From Bacteroidales bacterium (GTDB lineage: Bacteria > Bacteroidota > Bacteroidia > Bacteroidales > P3), in assembly GCA_024681475.1 (NCBI GenBank), contig JAILAT010000036.1:1-52799 (forward strand): DNA of 52,799 nucleotides, read 5' to 3'. The position numbers and the translations under genes were made by a program. The notes under the pieces are model-generated. The model ran no database searches. It was not told the DNA's origin and was given only the letters and a program-made list of their open reading frames with translations. This document shows, piece after piece, positions 31,304 through 38,383 of this stretch (positions are counted from its first letter, which is position 1; each line of letters starts with the position of its first letter).

Positions 31304-31933
31304 CTACTTGTATTGTATTTTAATGAGGATGCCTGTGGCCGCTAACACCAGACCTGCAAAAGTGAAGATTAACAATTGTTCTTCCGAAGTACATGTTGAA
31401 TAGTGGATGGCGAGACCGCCGATGCCCGTCACGAAGCCGGCAATCTTGATGCCCCAGTTCTTGAGGGCTACGCCTGTGATGCTTTCCGCCAGGCCGAAGA
31501 GAAGGATAATTTCGGCCGTCAACCCATTGGCGACGGAGATGAGTGCGAAGATGTTATTGCTTACTAGAGTGTAGATAAGGGAGAATGCGGCTACCGAGCA
31601 GGCGAAGATGCCGAAAGTGCTCCAGATGCCTCTCGTTATGCGGCTTACATCGTTTTTCACGCGCTCGCTGCTCCTGTTTTTTCGCAGTACCCGTTCCAGT
31701 ATAAATCCGACAACAGGCATGGCGAACCAAAGGTTGTTCCACGCTTCTTGGCCCGTTATTTTCCATAAGATATATATCAATAGGGAAAAGAAGGTGAGCA
31801 GGGTACCCCAGAAAAGATAGTACTTGCCGCTTTTGCGGGCAATGTCCTTCCTGCTGTTGTTGAGTGTTTCGGTAATGAGCGACAGACTCTCCTGTGCTGT
31901 CATTTCTCTGTTTTGTTCGTTGGTGTTTTCCAT
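31304..31933 (-). CDS. Membrane protein partnered with the winged-helix regulator
   Basis: A 209-residue protein with a ~40-residue cytoplasmic N-terminus ('MTAQESLSLITETLNNSRKDI') followed by about five to six hydrophobic segments. No enzyme or transporter motif is visible. Pairs of a winged-helix protein and a membrane protein of this size are common in Bacteroidetes, where the membrane protein is thought to sense envelope state or to sequester the regulator; this is inference. A -7 box lies at 32002-32009, about 70 bases upstream. Confidence 0.7.
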   Translation of the reverse strand: MENTNEQNREMTAQESLSLITETLNNSRKDIARKSGKYYLFWGTLLTFFSLLIYILWKITGQEAWNNLWFAMPVVGFILERVLRKNRSSERVKNDVSRITRGIWSTFGIFACSVAAFSLIYTLVSNNIFALISVANGLTAEIILLFGLAESITGVALKNWGIKIAGFVTGIGGLAIHYSTCTSEEQLLIFTFAGLVLAATGILIKIQYK

Positions 31934-32001
31934 AACTGTAATTTTTTAATGTAATTGTCCCGTTTGATTACAAGTGCACTATTTGTTTCAAAACGTCGAT
32001 G

Positions 32002-32009
32002 CAAAGATA
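32002..32009 (-). promoter_or_regulatory. -7 promoter box for the membrane protein/regulator pair
   Basis: The complement reads TATCTTTG followed by C, about 70 bases upstream of the ATG at 31933. Confidence 0.55.
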
Positions 32010-32275
32010 AACAAGTTTATAATATAAACCAAATTATTTTGTAAAATAAATCATAAGTAAATGTATTCCAGTGATATAAATTTTTAGCGCGTGAGTGAAA
32101 TTAGTGCAAAATAACCAGATTTCAGGGCTGTAAAATACAAAATTTGGGGCTGTTTTTTGCCGTTGAGAAAGGGCTTTTCCCTAACTGTGTGTCTTGGTGA
32201 TTGTTAGGTGTTATTTGGCTTTCTGTGACAGAGAACGGCGAGGCGGGGGGCACTACACGGTAAGATTAAAAACGT
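32010..32275. other. AT-rich gene-free stretch
   Basis: About 265 bases without a supported gene or RNA between the promoter at 32002 and the terminator at 32284. Stops are frequent in all frames. Confidence 0.5.
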
Positions 32276-32283
32276 AAAAAATA

Positions 32284-32315
32284 AAACAGGAGGCATCCGC
32301 GGATGTCTCCTGTTT
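32284..32315 (-). terminator. Intrinsic terminator after the TPR membrane protein
   Basis: AAACAGGAG and CTCCTGTTT flank a further paired CATC/GATG with a CGCG loop. On the minus strand the hairpin runs into TATTTTTTAC. It is 34 bases past the stop codon. Confidence 0.8.
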
Positions 32316-32348
32316 AGAGTTTTATTCTGAAGTAGATGGATGTCAGGC

Positions 32349-33023
32349 TTATTCCATGTTCTCGGCGTAGGCTATATAGCGGTCCATCTCGCTATAGAGC
32401 GACGACTCGGGATAGTTGTCTTTCACCGACTGGAAGCACTTGGCGGCGTTCTCTTTGTCCTTCAGGTCGATATAGACCAGTCCTGCTTTGAACAATGCCA
32501 TGGGGGCGGTGAGGTAGTTGTCGTCCATCTTGGCGGCTTTGTTGTAGTGCTTCAGGGCGGCCTGCTGGTTGCCAAGGCCTATTTCGGCGTCGCCGAGGCA
32601 CATTTCGGCCAATATGGGAGTCAGAGCATCCTTGCCTTTGTAGCTTTTCAGGTATTTCTTGGCCATATCGTACTGCTCGAGGCGCAGATAGCAGATGCCG
32701 GCATCATATTTGGCGCGCTGACCGGCCTTGGTGGCACCGTATTTGTCGATGACCGTCAGGAATCCGGTGGTGTTCTCATCGCCGTCGAGGGCTGCCTGGA
32801 ATTCGCCGCGGTTCAAGAGCTGCTCGGCAGCAAAGATGGCCTCGTTGCCTTTGTCCAGTCGAGGGGTCAAATACCAAAATTTGACTGCGAAAAATCCTAA
32901 CACAATCAGGACGACTGCGGCGACGCAGATAATGAGCGCCGTTGCGTTTTTCTCGATAAAGCGTTCAGTCTTAGACACAAAGCTGACTTGTTCAGCTTGA
33001 TTTGCTTGTGTGTTTTTTTCCAT
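32349..33023 (-). CDS. TPR membrane protein, YfgM-like
   Basis: A 224-residue protein starting at the ATG at 33023; upstream codons of the open frame are low-complexity Lys-rich and lie across the promoter box at 33067. A cytoplasmic N-terminus is followed by one transmembrane helix at ~28-48, then tetratricopeptide repeats: 'AIFAAEQLLNRGEFQAALDG', 'AKYDAGICYLRLEQYDMAKKYL', 'CLGDAEIGLGNQQAALKHY', 'PMALFKAGLVYIDLKDKENAAKCF'. The layout matches YfgM/PpiD-type periplasmic TPR anchors and other Bacteroidetes TPR membrane proteins. It probably scaffolds a periplasmic chaperone or secretion complex; the partner is unknown. Confidence 0.82.
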   Translation of the reverse strand: MEKNTQANQAEQVSFVSKTERFIEKNATALIICVAAVVLIVLGFFAVKFWYLTPRLDKGNEAIFAAEQLLNRGEFQAALDGDENTTGFLTVIDKYGATKAGQRAKYDAGICYLRLEQYDMAKKYLKSYKGKDALTPILAEMCLGDAEIGLGNQQAALKHYNKAAKMDDNYLTAPMALFKAGLVYIDLKDKENAAKCFQSVKDNYPESSLYSEMDRYIAYAENME

Positions 33024-33066
33024 TTTTATCTTGTTTTTTTCTTTTTTTCCGTTGTTTTTGAATTTG

Positions 33067-33074
33067 CAAAAGTA
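33067..33074 (-). promoter_or_regulatory. -7 promoter box for the TPR membrane protein
   Basis: The complement reads TACTTTTG followed by C, about 44 bases before the ATG at 33023. Confidence 0.55.
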
Positions 33075-33232
33075 GACATTTTTTTGTTTATGGGAGAAAA
33101 TTTTTTCGTTTTTGTCGCTTTTTTTTGTTTTTGTGGAAAAGATTGCGTTTTTTAAACCATTGATAATCATGAGAATGGTGATTTTTGACAGAAATAATTG
33201 TTAATAAATTATTTACTATTAAAAAAAATGTC

Positions 33233-33240
33233 TATTTTTG
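33233..33240 (+). promoter_or_regulatory. -7 promoter box for the DHOD-like gene
   Basis: TATTTTTG followed by C, 25 bases before the ATG at 33266. Confidence 0.6.
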
Positions 33241-33265
33241 CAATTCGTAAAAATAGGGCAAAATT

Positions 33266-34246
33266 ATGAATACAAATACAAAATATTTGGGTCTCGACAT
33301 CAAGAGCCCCATCGTGGTCGGAAGCTGCGGCTTGACCCACGACATCGACAACCTTGTCAAAATGGAGCAGGCTGGCGCCGGCGCCGTCATTATCAAGTCG
33401 GTCTTCGAAGAGCAGATCATCTACGACATTAAGCACAGCCTGAGTGTCATGGCTCCCACGGAGAACTATGGCATGAGCTACGAATACATCGCCAACCATG
33501 TGGCTGAGGATTCGCTGAGCAAGCATTTCGACCTTATCACCGAAGCCAAGAAGCGGCTGAGCATCCCCGTGGTGGGCAGCATCAACTGCTATTCGTTCGA
33601 GAACTGGATGACCTACACCAAACGTTTCCAGGATGTGGGTTGCGACGCGCTGGAGCTGAACATGGCCGTGCTGCCCTACGAGACGACGCTGTCGTGCGAG
33701 GACGTGGATCGCCTCTTCTCCGACATCATCAACACGCTTAAGAAGTCCGTCTCCATCCCCATATCCATCAAGGTGAGCCAGAACTTTACCGATATGGCCA
33801 ATTTCATGCAGCGCCTGTCGTGGATGGGTATCAACGGCATCACGATGTTCAACAAGGCCATCAATGTGGACGTGGACCTCGACACCTTGACACTGAAGCA
33901 TGCCCCCTCGCTGTCGTCACCCGACGATATCTACAACACCTTGCGCTGGACGGCTATCCTGAGCAAGAAGCTGCGTTGCGACATTTCAGCTTCGACGGGT
34001 GTGCATACGGCAGACGATGTGGTGAAGCTGTTGGTTGCCGGTGCCGGCACCGTGCAGGTGGTGTCGTGCCTCTACAAGAACGGTGTGGACTATGTCCGCA
34101 CGCTCAACGATGGCCTCAACGCATGGATGCAGAACAAGGGTTACGACAGTCTTGACCAGTTCCGCGGCAAGCTGGCGGTGAAGTCCAACGAGGAGTCGTC
34201 GCTCTTCTTCCGTACCCAGTTCATGAAATATTTTGCACAAATATAA
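33266..34246 (+). CDS. Dihydroorotate-dehydrogenase-like flavoprotein
   Basis: A 326-residue FMN-binding TIM-barrel protein of the group annotated 'dihydroorotate dehydrogenase-like'. It starts with 'YLGLDIKSPIVVGSCGLT' and has 'VVGSINCYSFENWM', 'ALELNMAVLPYET', 'SIKVSQNFTDMANFMQRL' and the phosphate-binding end 'DISASTGVHTADDVVKLLVAGAGTVQV'. True PyrD proteins have a longer conserved active-site loop with Cys or Ser; here the corresponding segment is less typical, so pyrimidine synthesis is not assured. It stands 56 bases upstream of the acyl-CoA ligase. Confidence 0.82.
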   Translation: MNTNTKYLGLDIKSPIVVGSCGLTHDIDNLVKMEQAGAGAVIIKSVFEEQIIYDIKHSLSVMAPTENYGMSYEYIANHVAEDSLSKHFDLITEAKKRLSIPVVGSINCYSFENWMTYTKRFQDVGCDALELNMAVLPYETTLSCEDVDRLFSDIINTLKKSVSIPISIKVSQNFTDMANFMQRLSWMGINGITMFNKAINVDVDLDTLTLKHAPSLSSPDDIYNTLRWTAILSKKLRCDISASTGVHTADDVVKLLVAGAGTVQVVSCLYKNGVDYVRTLNDGLNAWMQNKGYDSLDQFRGKLAVKSNEESSLFFRTQFMKYFAQI

Positions 34247-34302
34247 CATTTCGCCCTTCAGAGGGCTACTCCTGTTGCTACACATACTTTGCACACTGCT
34301 TT

Positions 34303-36081
34303 ATGCCAACGCCTACACGACTTTTCGATATACTGCCTTATCGCAAGGCCACTGTGCCTGAGCGGCCGGTGTTCGTGTCGCAGAACGAAGGGTCGTGGCG
34401 TCGCTGGTATGTTGACGAGTTGATAGAGCAGGCGAACCTGGTGAGCTATGCCCTGATGGCGCAGGGGGTGCGCCGAGGTGACAAGGTGGCCATCTTGTCG
34501 CGTTCGTGTCCCGAATGGAACATCTGCGACATCGCTGTTATGCAGATTGGCGCCATCGTGGTGCCTTTCTATTGCAAGGACCAACCGGGCAGCTGCAGCG
34601 AACATCTGGAGAAAGTGGATGTGAGCTATCTCTTTATCGAGACGCAGACCAAGGCGCGGCGGGCGCGGCTGCAGTGTTCGCAGATGACCGCCATCAAGAA
34701 TGTCTGCTATTTCAATGGCACAGATCCCGACGACGATGATTGCGTCTGCTCGCTGGCATCGCTGCTCGAAATGGGCCGTCAGCATGTCGACGAGGCGGCT
34801 CTGGAGGCCCGCAAGCAACAGGTGGACCCTCTCGATTGCGCCAACATCATCTTCACCAGCGGCACCACTGGCGACCCCAAGCCCGTGATGCTGAGCCATG
34901 TGGGTATGATGAGCAACTTCGTCCCGGTGCAGAACCCGATGCTGTTGCAATTTTCGCGGATGTTGTCGGTACTCTCGCTGAGCAATATTTCGGAGCGCTT
35001 GATGAACTACATGTACCAATATCTGGGCTACGAGATTTACTACCCGACCAGCTATTTCACAGCCCTCGAAGCGCTGCGTGAAATCAAGCCCCATGTGATG
35101 AACCTGGCGCCCAAATTTGTGGAGCGGGCCTATGACGGCATCTATCGCTACGGCAACCAGCTGCAGGGCAAGGCCAAGAAGCGCTACTACAAGGCTGTGC
35201 ATTTCGCCTTGGACTACGATGCGAAACGCCACTCGCTGCTCTATCGGCTCAAGAAGCGCCGCTACGACCGCCTTGTGTTCAGTGAGATCCGTCGGCTGTA
35301 TGGCGGCGAGTTGAAGATGATAACCTCCAGCGGGTCGATGTTGCAGCCTCGACTGGTTCGCTTTTTCAGCTGTCTTGATATTGCCGTCTTCGAGGGCTAT
35401 GGCCTGGTGGAGGCGTCGGCTATCGTTGCCGCCACAGCGTCGCCAACCCGACCCAATGCCAGTACTGTGGGTTTCCCCATGCCGGGCATGGAGGTGCGTG
35501 TGCTGCCTGAGAACAACGAGATTGTCTGCCGCAGCGCCCACATGATGCTTGGCTACTATGGTCAGGATGCCGAGACACAGCAGGCTATCGATGCCGACGG
35601 CTGGCTGCATACGGGCGATACCGGCGTGATGGAAGCCGACGGGCAGCTGCGTTTCACAGGACGTACAAAGATAATATTCAAGACCGCTGATGGACGCTGG
35701 GTGAACCCCGAAATCATTGAGGAAAAGTTCAAAGAGTCGCCCTTTGTGCTCGACATGATGGTGGTCGGCGAAGGCCAGAAGCATCTGGCTGCCGTCATAC
35801 TGCCCGATTTCGATTTCCTCAAAGAGTGGCAGGAGCGTCACGGCATCGTCTGTCAAGGCCACAAGGCCATGTTGGCCGACTCGCGGACTCAGGAGCGCTA
35901 CCGCCGTGTGGTGGATAAATACAACCAACAACTGGATGAGAGAGAGCGCATTGATCGCTACGTGATTTTCGACGACGTGTGGTCGGTGAACAACGGATGC
36001 CTGACACCCAATTTGAGAATAAAACGCAAAATAATAGAACAACGATGCAAGTCGGAGATTATGAATTTGTTTGTGGAATGA
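34303..36081 (+). CDS. Long-chain fatty-acid-CoA ligase (AMP-binding)
   Basis: A 592-residue ANL-superfamily enzyme that adenylates a fatty acid and transfers it to CoA. The AMP-binding P-loop is 'IIFTSGTTGDPKPVMLSH'. The A5 motif reads 'EGYGLVEAS', with Val where nearly all members have Thr. Motif A7 is 'GWLHTGDTGVMEADGQLRFTG', and 'GRTKIIFKTADGRWVNPE' is the A8 hinge. The C-terminal Lys motif is near 'CLTPNLRIKRKIIE'. Size and the ~60-residue insertion between A3 and A5 fit the long-chain (FadD/FACS) group. A near-consensus promoter TACTTTG lies at 34285-34291. Confidence 0.9.
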   Translation: MPTPTRLFDILPYRKATVPERPVFVSQNEGSWRRWYVDELIEQANLVSYALMAQGVRRGDKVAILSRSCPEWNICDIAVMQIGAIVVPFYCKDQPGSCSEHLEKVDVSYLFIETQTKARRARLQCSQMTAIKNVCYFNGTDPDDDDCVCSLASLLEMGRQHVDEAALEARKQQVDPLDCANIIFTSGTTGDPKPVMLSHVGMMSNFVPVQNPMLLQFSRMLSVLSLSNISERLMNYMYQYLGYEIYYPTSYFTALEALREIKPHVMNLAPKFVERAYDGIYRYGNQLQGKAKKRYYKAVHFALDYDAKRHSLLYRLKKRRYDRLVFSEIRRLYGGELKMITSSGSMLQPRLVRFFSCLDIAVFEGYGLVEASAIVAATASPTRPNASTVGFPMPGMEVRVLPENNEIVCRSAHMMLGYYGQDAETQQAIDADGWLHTGDTGVMEADGQLRFTGRTKIIFKTADGRWVNPEIIEEKFKESPFVLDMMVVGEGQKHLAAVILPDFDFLKEWQERHGIVCQGHKAMLADSRTQERYRRVVDKYNQQLDERERIDRYVIFDDVWSVNNGCLTPNLRIKRKIIEQRCKSEIMNLFVE

Positions 36082-36130
36082 ATACACTTGCCGTTATGAT
36101 TACTTAGATTATTAACCAAAAAGAACGTAT

Positions 36131-36601
36131 ATGGACGATAAGATTACATCTTTCTTCAAATTTGAGGATCTGCGAGTGTATGCCAAATCGGTAGAGTATA
36201 GCCGCTGGCTGGTGGAAAACATAGGCGAACCCTCGAACGAGAGCGCCAAGACGCTCTGCAGCTCATTTGTCAACTCGGCACTCGACATCGCGCTGAATAT
36301 CGCCGAAGGATCGTCGCGCGACAAAAGCCAGTTCCAGCACTATCTGAAGATCGCCAAGACGGCAATCCGCGAGTGCGTGGTCTACACCGCTGTGGCCAAC
36401 AAGGCTGGCTTGCTCAACGATGAAGCCAACGAGCAGTCGCGTGAGCTGCTCATGGAGCTGACCCGCATGGTGGGAGCCCTCATCGTGTCGCTGCAGCGTG
36501 GCGGCTACCGCACGCGCACCGGCGCCACCGAAGAAGAGCCGCACCTCGACGAGTCCGACATGTCGTTTGGCACACAGTTCTTCAACGAGCTCCCCGATTG
36601 A
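36131..36601 (+). CDS. Four-helix-bundle protein (S23/Avd-like)
   Basis: A 156-residue protein with the four-helix-bundle signature of the family found as an insertion in some 23S rRNAs and as the DGR accessory Avd: 'FEDLRVYAKSVEYSRWLVENI' (helix 1), 'LCSSFVNSALDIALNIAEGSSR' with the diagnostic NIAEGS turn, 'FQHYLKIAKTAIRECVVYTAVANKAGLL', and 'SRELLMELTRMVGALIVSLQ'. The C-terminal ~30 residues are acidic and variable. No reverse transcriptase or repeat pair accompanies it, so it is a free-standing homologue of unknown role. The basic faces of such bundles bind nucleic acid. Confidence 0.85.
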   Translation: MDDKITSFFKFEDLRVYAKSVEYSRWLVENIGEPSNESAKTLCSSFVNSALDIALNIAEGSSRDKSQFQHYLKIAKTAIRECVVYTAVANKAGLLNDEANEQSRELLMELTRMVGALIVSLQRGGYRTRTGATEEEPHLDESDMSFGTQFFNELPD

Positions 36602-36617
36602 TGCCGCCCGGCGGCAT
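36601..36617 (+). terminator. Short GC-rich hairpin at a gene end
   Basis: ATGCCGC pairs with the matching GCGGCAT half, leaving a loop of about three bases; it overlaps the last base of the stop codon. No U-tract. Weak evidence. Confidence 0.35.
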
Positions 36618-36716
36618 GGCCTTCGACGTCGTCCCCACAAGGTGACGCCGACAGCAGATAGTTTGATCGATAAAGAATAAAACTATTGATAAGTAACCTA
36701 TTTATTAACTGGAACA

Positions 36717-37619
36717 ATGGAACTCAACATTACTAAACCTGTGGTCTTTTTTGACCTTGAAACCACCGGTGTTCAGGTGGGGGCGGACCACATTGTACAG
36801 ATTTGTCTACTGAAAGTGCTGCCCGACGGCACCGACGAGGTGCTTACCCGTCTTGTGCGCCCTGTGGACCAGCAGGGCAACACCTTGGCCATCCCCGCCG
36901 AGTCGACGGCCATACACCGTATCACCGACGCCATGGTGGCCAAGGAGCGCAGCTTTCCCGAAATGGCTCAGGAAATCAACACCTTTATCGGCGATGCCGA
37001 CCTGGCAGGTTTCAACTCCAACCGCTTCGACGTGCCGATGCTCGTCGAGGAGTTTCTCCGCGCCGGCGTACCTTTCTCGCTGAAAGGAAGACGGCTGATT
37101 GACGTGCAGAATATCTTCCACAAAATGGAGCAACGCACGCTGGTGGCCGCCTACCGTTTCTACTGCGGCAAGCAGCTGGAAGGCGCCCACAGCGCCGATG
37201 CCGACACCCGCGCCACCTACGAGGTGCTGAAAGCGCAGCTGGACCGCTATAAAGATACTCCCTTTGTGGATCACGACGGCCAGGTCTCCTATCCGGTGCA
37301 GAACGACATGGAGCAGCTCAGCCGCTTTTCTACCACCAACCAGTGTGCTGACCTTGTGGGACATATTGGCTACAACAAAGCCGGCAAGCCGATATTCAAT
37401 TTCGGCAAGTATAAGGGCCAGACCGTCGAGGAGGTGTTCCGCAAGGAGCCTGCCTATTTCGACTGGATGGTGAAGGCCGATTTCCCGCTTTCGACCAAAG
37501 AGGTGGTCAAGGAGATTTTTGAACAGATCCGGCAGGAGCGCCAGCAGCGTCGCGAGCGCGCCGAGCAGGAGCAGGCCGACAAGCTGCAACAGCTCAAGAT
37601 GCACTTTGAAGGCCGTTGA
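36717..37619 (+). CDS. DEDDh 3'-5' exonuclease with ExoX-like C-terminal module
   Basis: A 300-residue DnaQ-fold nuclease. Exo I is 'VFFDLETTG' (D13, E15), exo II is 'LAGFNSNRFDVPML' (Asp), and exo III is 'GAHSADADTRAT' with the His and Asp of the DEDDh class. It therefore degrades DNA or RNA from the 3' end with two metal ions. Residues ~215-265 ('GKPIFNFGKYKGQTVEEV ... YFDWMVKADFP') form the small module that follows the nuclease in exonuclease X-like and DUF3820 proteins. The C-terminal tail is a Gln/Arg/Glu-rich coiled coil ('ERQQRRERAEQEQADKLQQL'). The role may be DNA repair or replication proofreading in trans. Confidence 0.88.
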   Translation: MELNITKPVVFFDLETTGVQVGADHIVQICLLKVLPDGTDEVLTRLVRPVDQQGNTLAIPAESTAIHRITDAMVAKERSFPEMAQEINTFIGDADLAGFNSNRFDVPMLVEEFLRAGVPFSLKGRRLIDVQNIFHKMEQRTLVAAYRFYCGKQLEGAHSADADTRATYEVLKAQLDRYKDTPFVDHDGQVSYPVQNDMEQLSRFSTTNQCADLVGHIGYNKAGKPIFNFGKYKGQTVEEVFRKEPAYFDWMVKADFPLSTKEVVKEIFEQIRQERQQRRERAEQEQADKLQQLKMHFEGR

Positions 37620-37644
37620 TGAATGTTTTTTGTTTTCATAATGT

Positions 37645-37678
37645 AAGGGGATGAGCCCGCTCCGCGCGCCCATCCCTT
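37645..37678 (+). terminator. Imperfect GC-rich hairpin between the exonuclease and FAH genes
   Basis: AAGGGG-ATG pairs with CATCCCTT, with one bulge, around a GC-rich interior. It lies 26 bases past the exonuclease stop and 17 before the next ATG. No U-tract. Confidence 0.4.
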
Positions 37679-37694
37679 GATTGTTTGAACCGCG

Positions 37695-38330
37695 ATGAAG
37701 ATAATCTGTATTGCCCGAAACTATGCTCTCCATGCTGCCGAGATGCATGCACCGCAGTATGCGCCCGACTCGCCTGAGGCGGCACGTCCCGCTTTCTTCC
37801 TGAAACCCGACAGCGCATTGCTGCTCAAGGGTATGCCCTTTTTCTACCCCGAATTCAGCCAGCAGATAGAATACGAACTGGAGGTGGTGGTGCGCATCGA
37901 CAAAGTGGGCAAAAGCATCGAGGAACGCTTCGCCCATCGCTACTACAGCTCCGTGGCTCTGGGCATCGATTTCACAGCCCGCGACATGCAGCGTCAGGCC
38001 AAGGAGAAGGGCTTGCCGTGGACGCTCTCCAAGGGCTTCGACGGCTCGGCGGCGTTGAGCGACTTTGTGCCTCTCGCCGAATTTCCGCAGGGCATCCAGC
38101 ATCTTGACTTTGCGCTGCTGCGCAACGGCGAACAGGTGCAGCACGGCAACACCGCCGATATGCTCTGCCCGGTGGACCGTATGATTTCCTATCTCTCCAA
38201 TTTTATGCTGCTGCGCACGGGCGACCTTATCTATACCGGCACCCCTGCCGGCGTGGGCCCCGTGGTTGTCGGCGATACGCTGGAAGGCTTGCTGGAAGGT
38301 CGCAAGCTGCTGAATGTGAGGATAAAATAA
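37695..38330 (+). CDS. Fumarylacetoacetate-hydrolase-family protein
   Basis: A 211-residue FAH-fold protein of the short YcgM/FAHD1 type, which includes acylpyruvate hydrolases, oxaloacetate decarboxylases and isomerases. 'ICIARNYALHAAEM' is the N-terminal motif, 'FFLKPDSALL' is the substrate-binding strand, and the metal ligands lie in 'IEYELEVVVRI' (two Glu) and 'ALGIDFTARDMQ' (Asp). 'LPWTLSKGFDGSA' and 'DLIYTGTPAGVGPV' are also conserved. Length is complete. The reaction cannot be chosen among the family members. Confidence 0.92.
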   Translation: MKIICIARNYALHAAEMHAPQYAPDSPEAARPAFFLKPDSALLLKGMPFFYPEFSQQIEYELEVVVRIDKVGKSIEERFAHRYYSSVALGIDFTARDMQRQAKEKGLPWTLSKGFDGSAALSDFVPLAEFPQGIQHLDFALLRNGEQVQHGNTADMLCPVDRMISYLSNFMLLRTGDLIYTGTPAGVGPVVVGDTLEGLLEGRKLLNVRIK

Positions 38331-38342
38331 GAACGGTTAAGC

Positions 38343-38377
38343 CAAAGGGGCGCGGCGCCATGCGCCGCGCCCCTTTG
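38343..38377. terminator. Perfect 16-bp GC-rich hairpin between convergent genes
   Basis: CAAAGGGGCGCGGCGC pairs without mismatch to GCGCCGCGCCCCTTTG around a CAT loop. It sits 12 bases after the FAH stop and 6 before the stop of the leftward TPR/OmpA gene, so it could end both transcripts. The A/T steps at its base give only a three-base U end. Confidence 0.7.
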
Positions 38378-38383
38378 CTATTC

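Noticed and set aside
31010..31933. Toxin-antitoxin pair
   Set aside because: The small gene is a winged-helix regulator and the partner is a multi-pass membrane protein, not a toxin-sized effector.
34258..36087. A 609-codon open frame on the minus strand
   Set aside because: It is the mirror of the acyl-CoA ligase gene. The plus frame shows all ANL motifs; the minus frame has no family features and a composition expected from antisense of GC-rich coding DNA.
36131..36601. Possible diversity-generating retroelement, because of the Avd-like four-helix protein
   Set aside because: No reverse transcriptase, template or variable repeat was seen around it.
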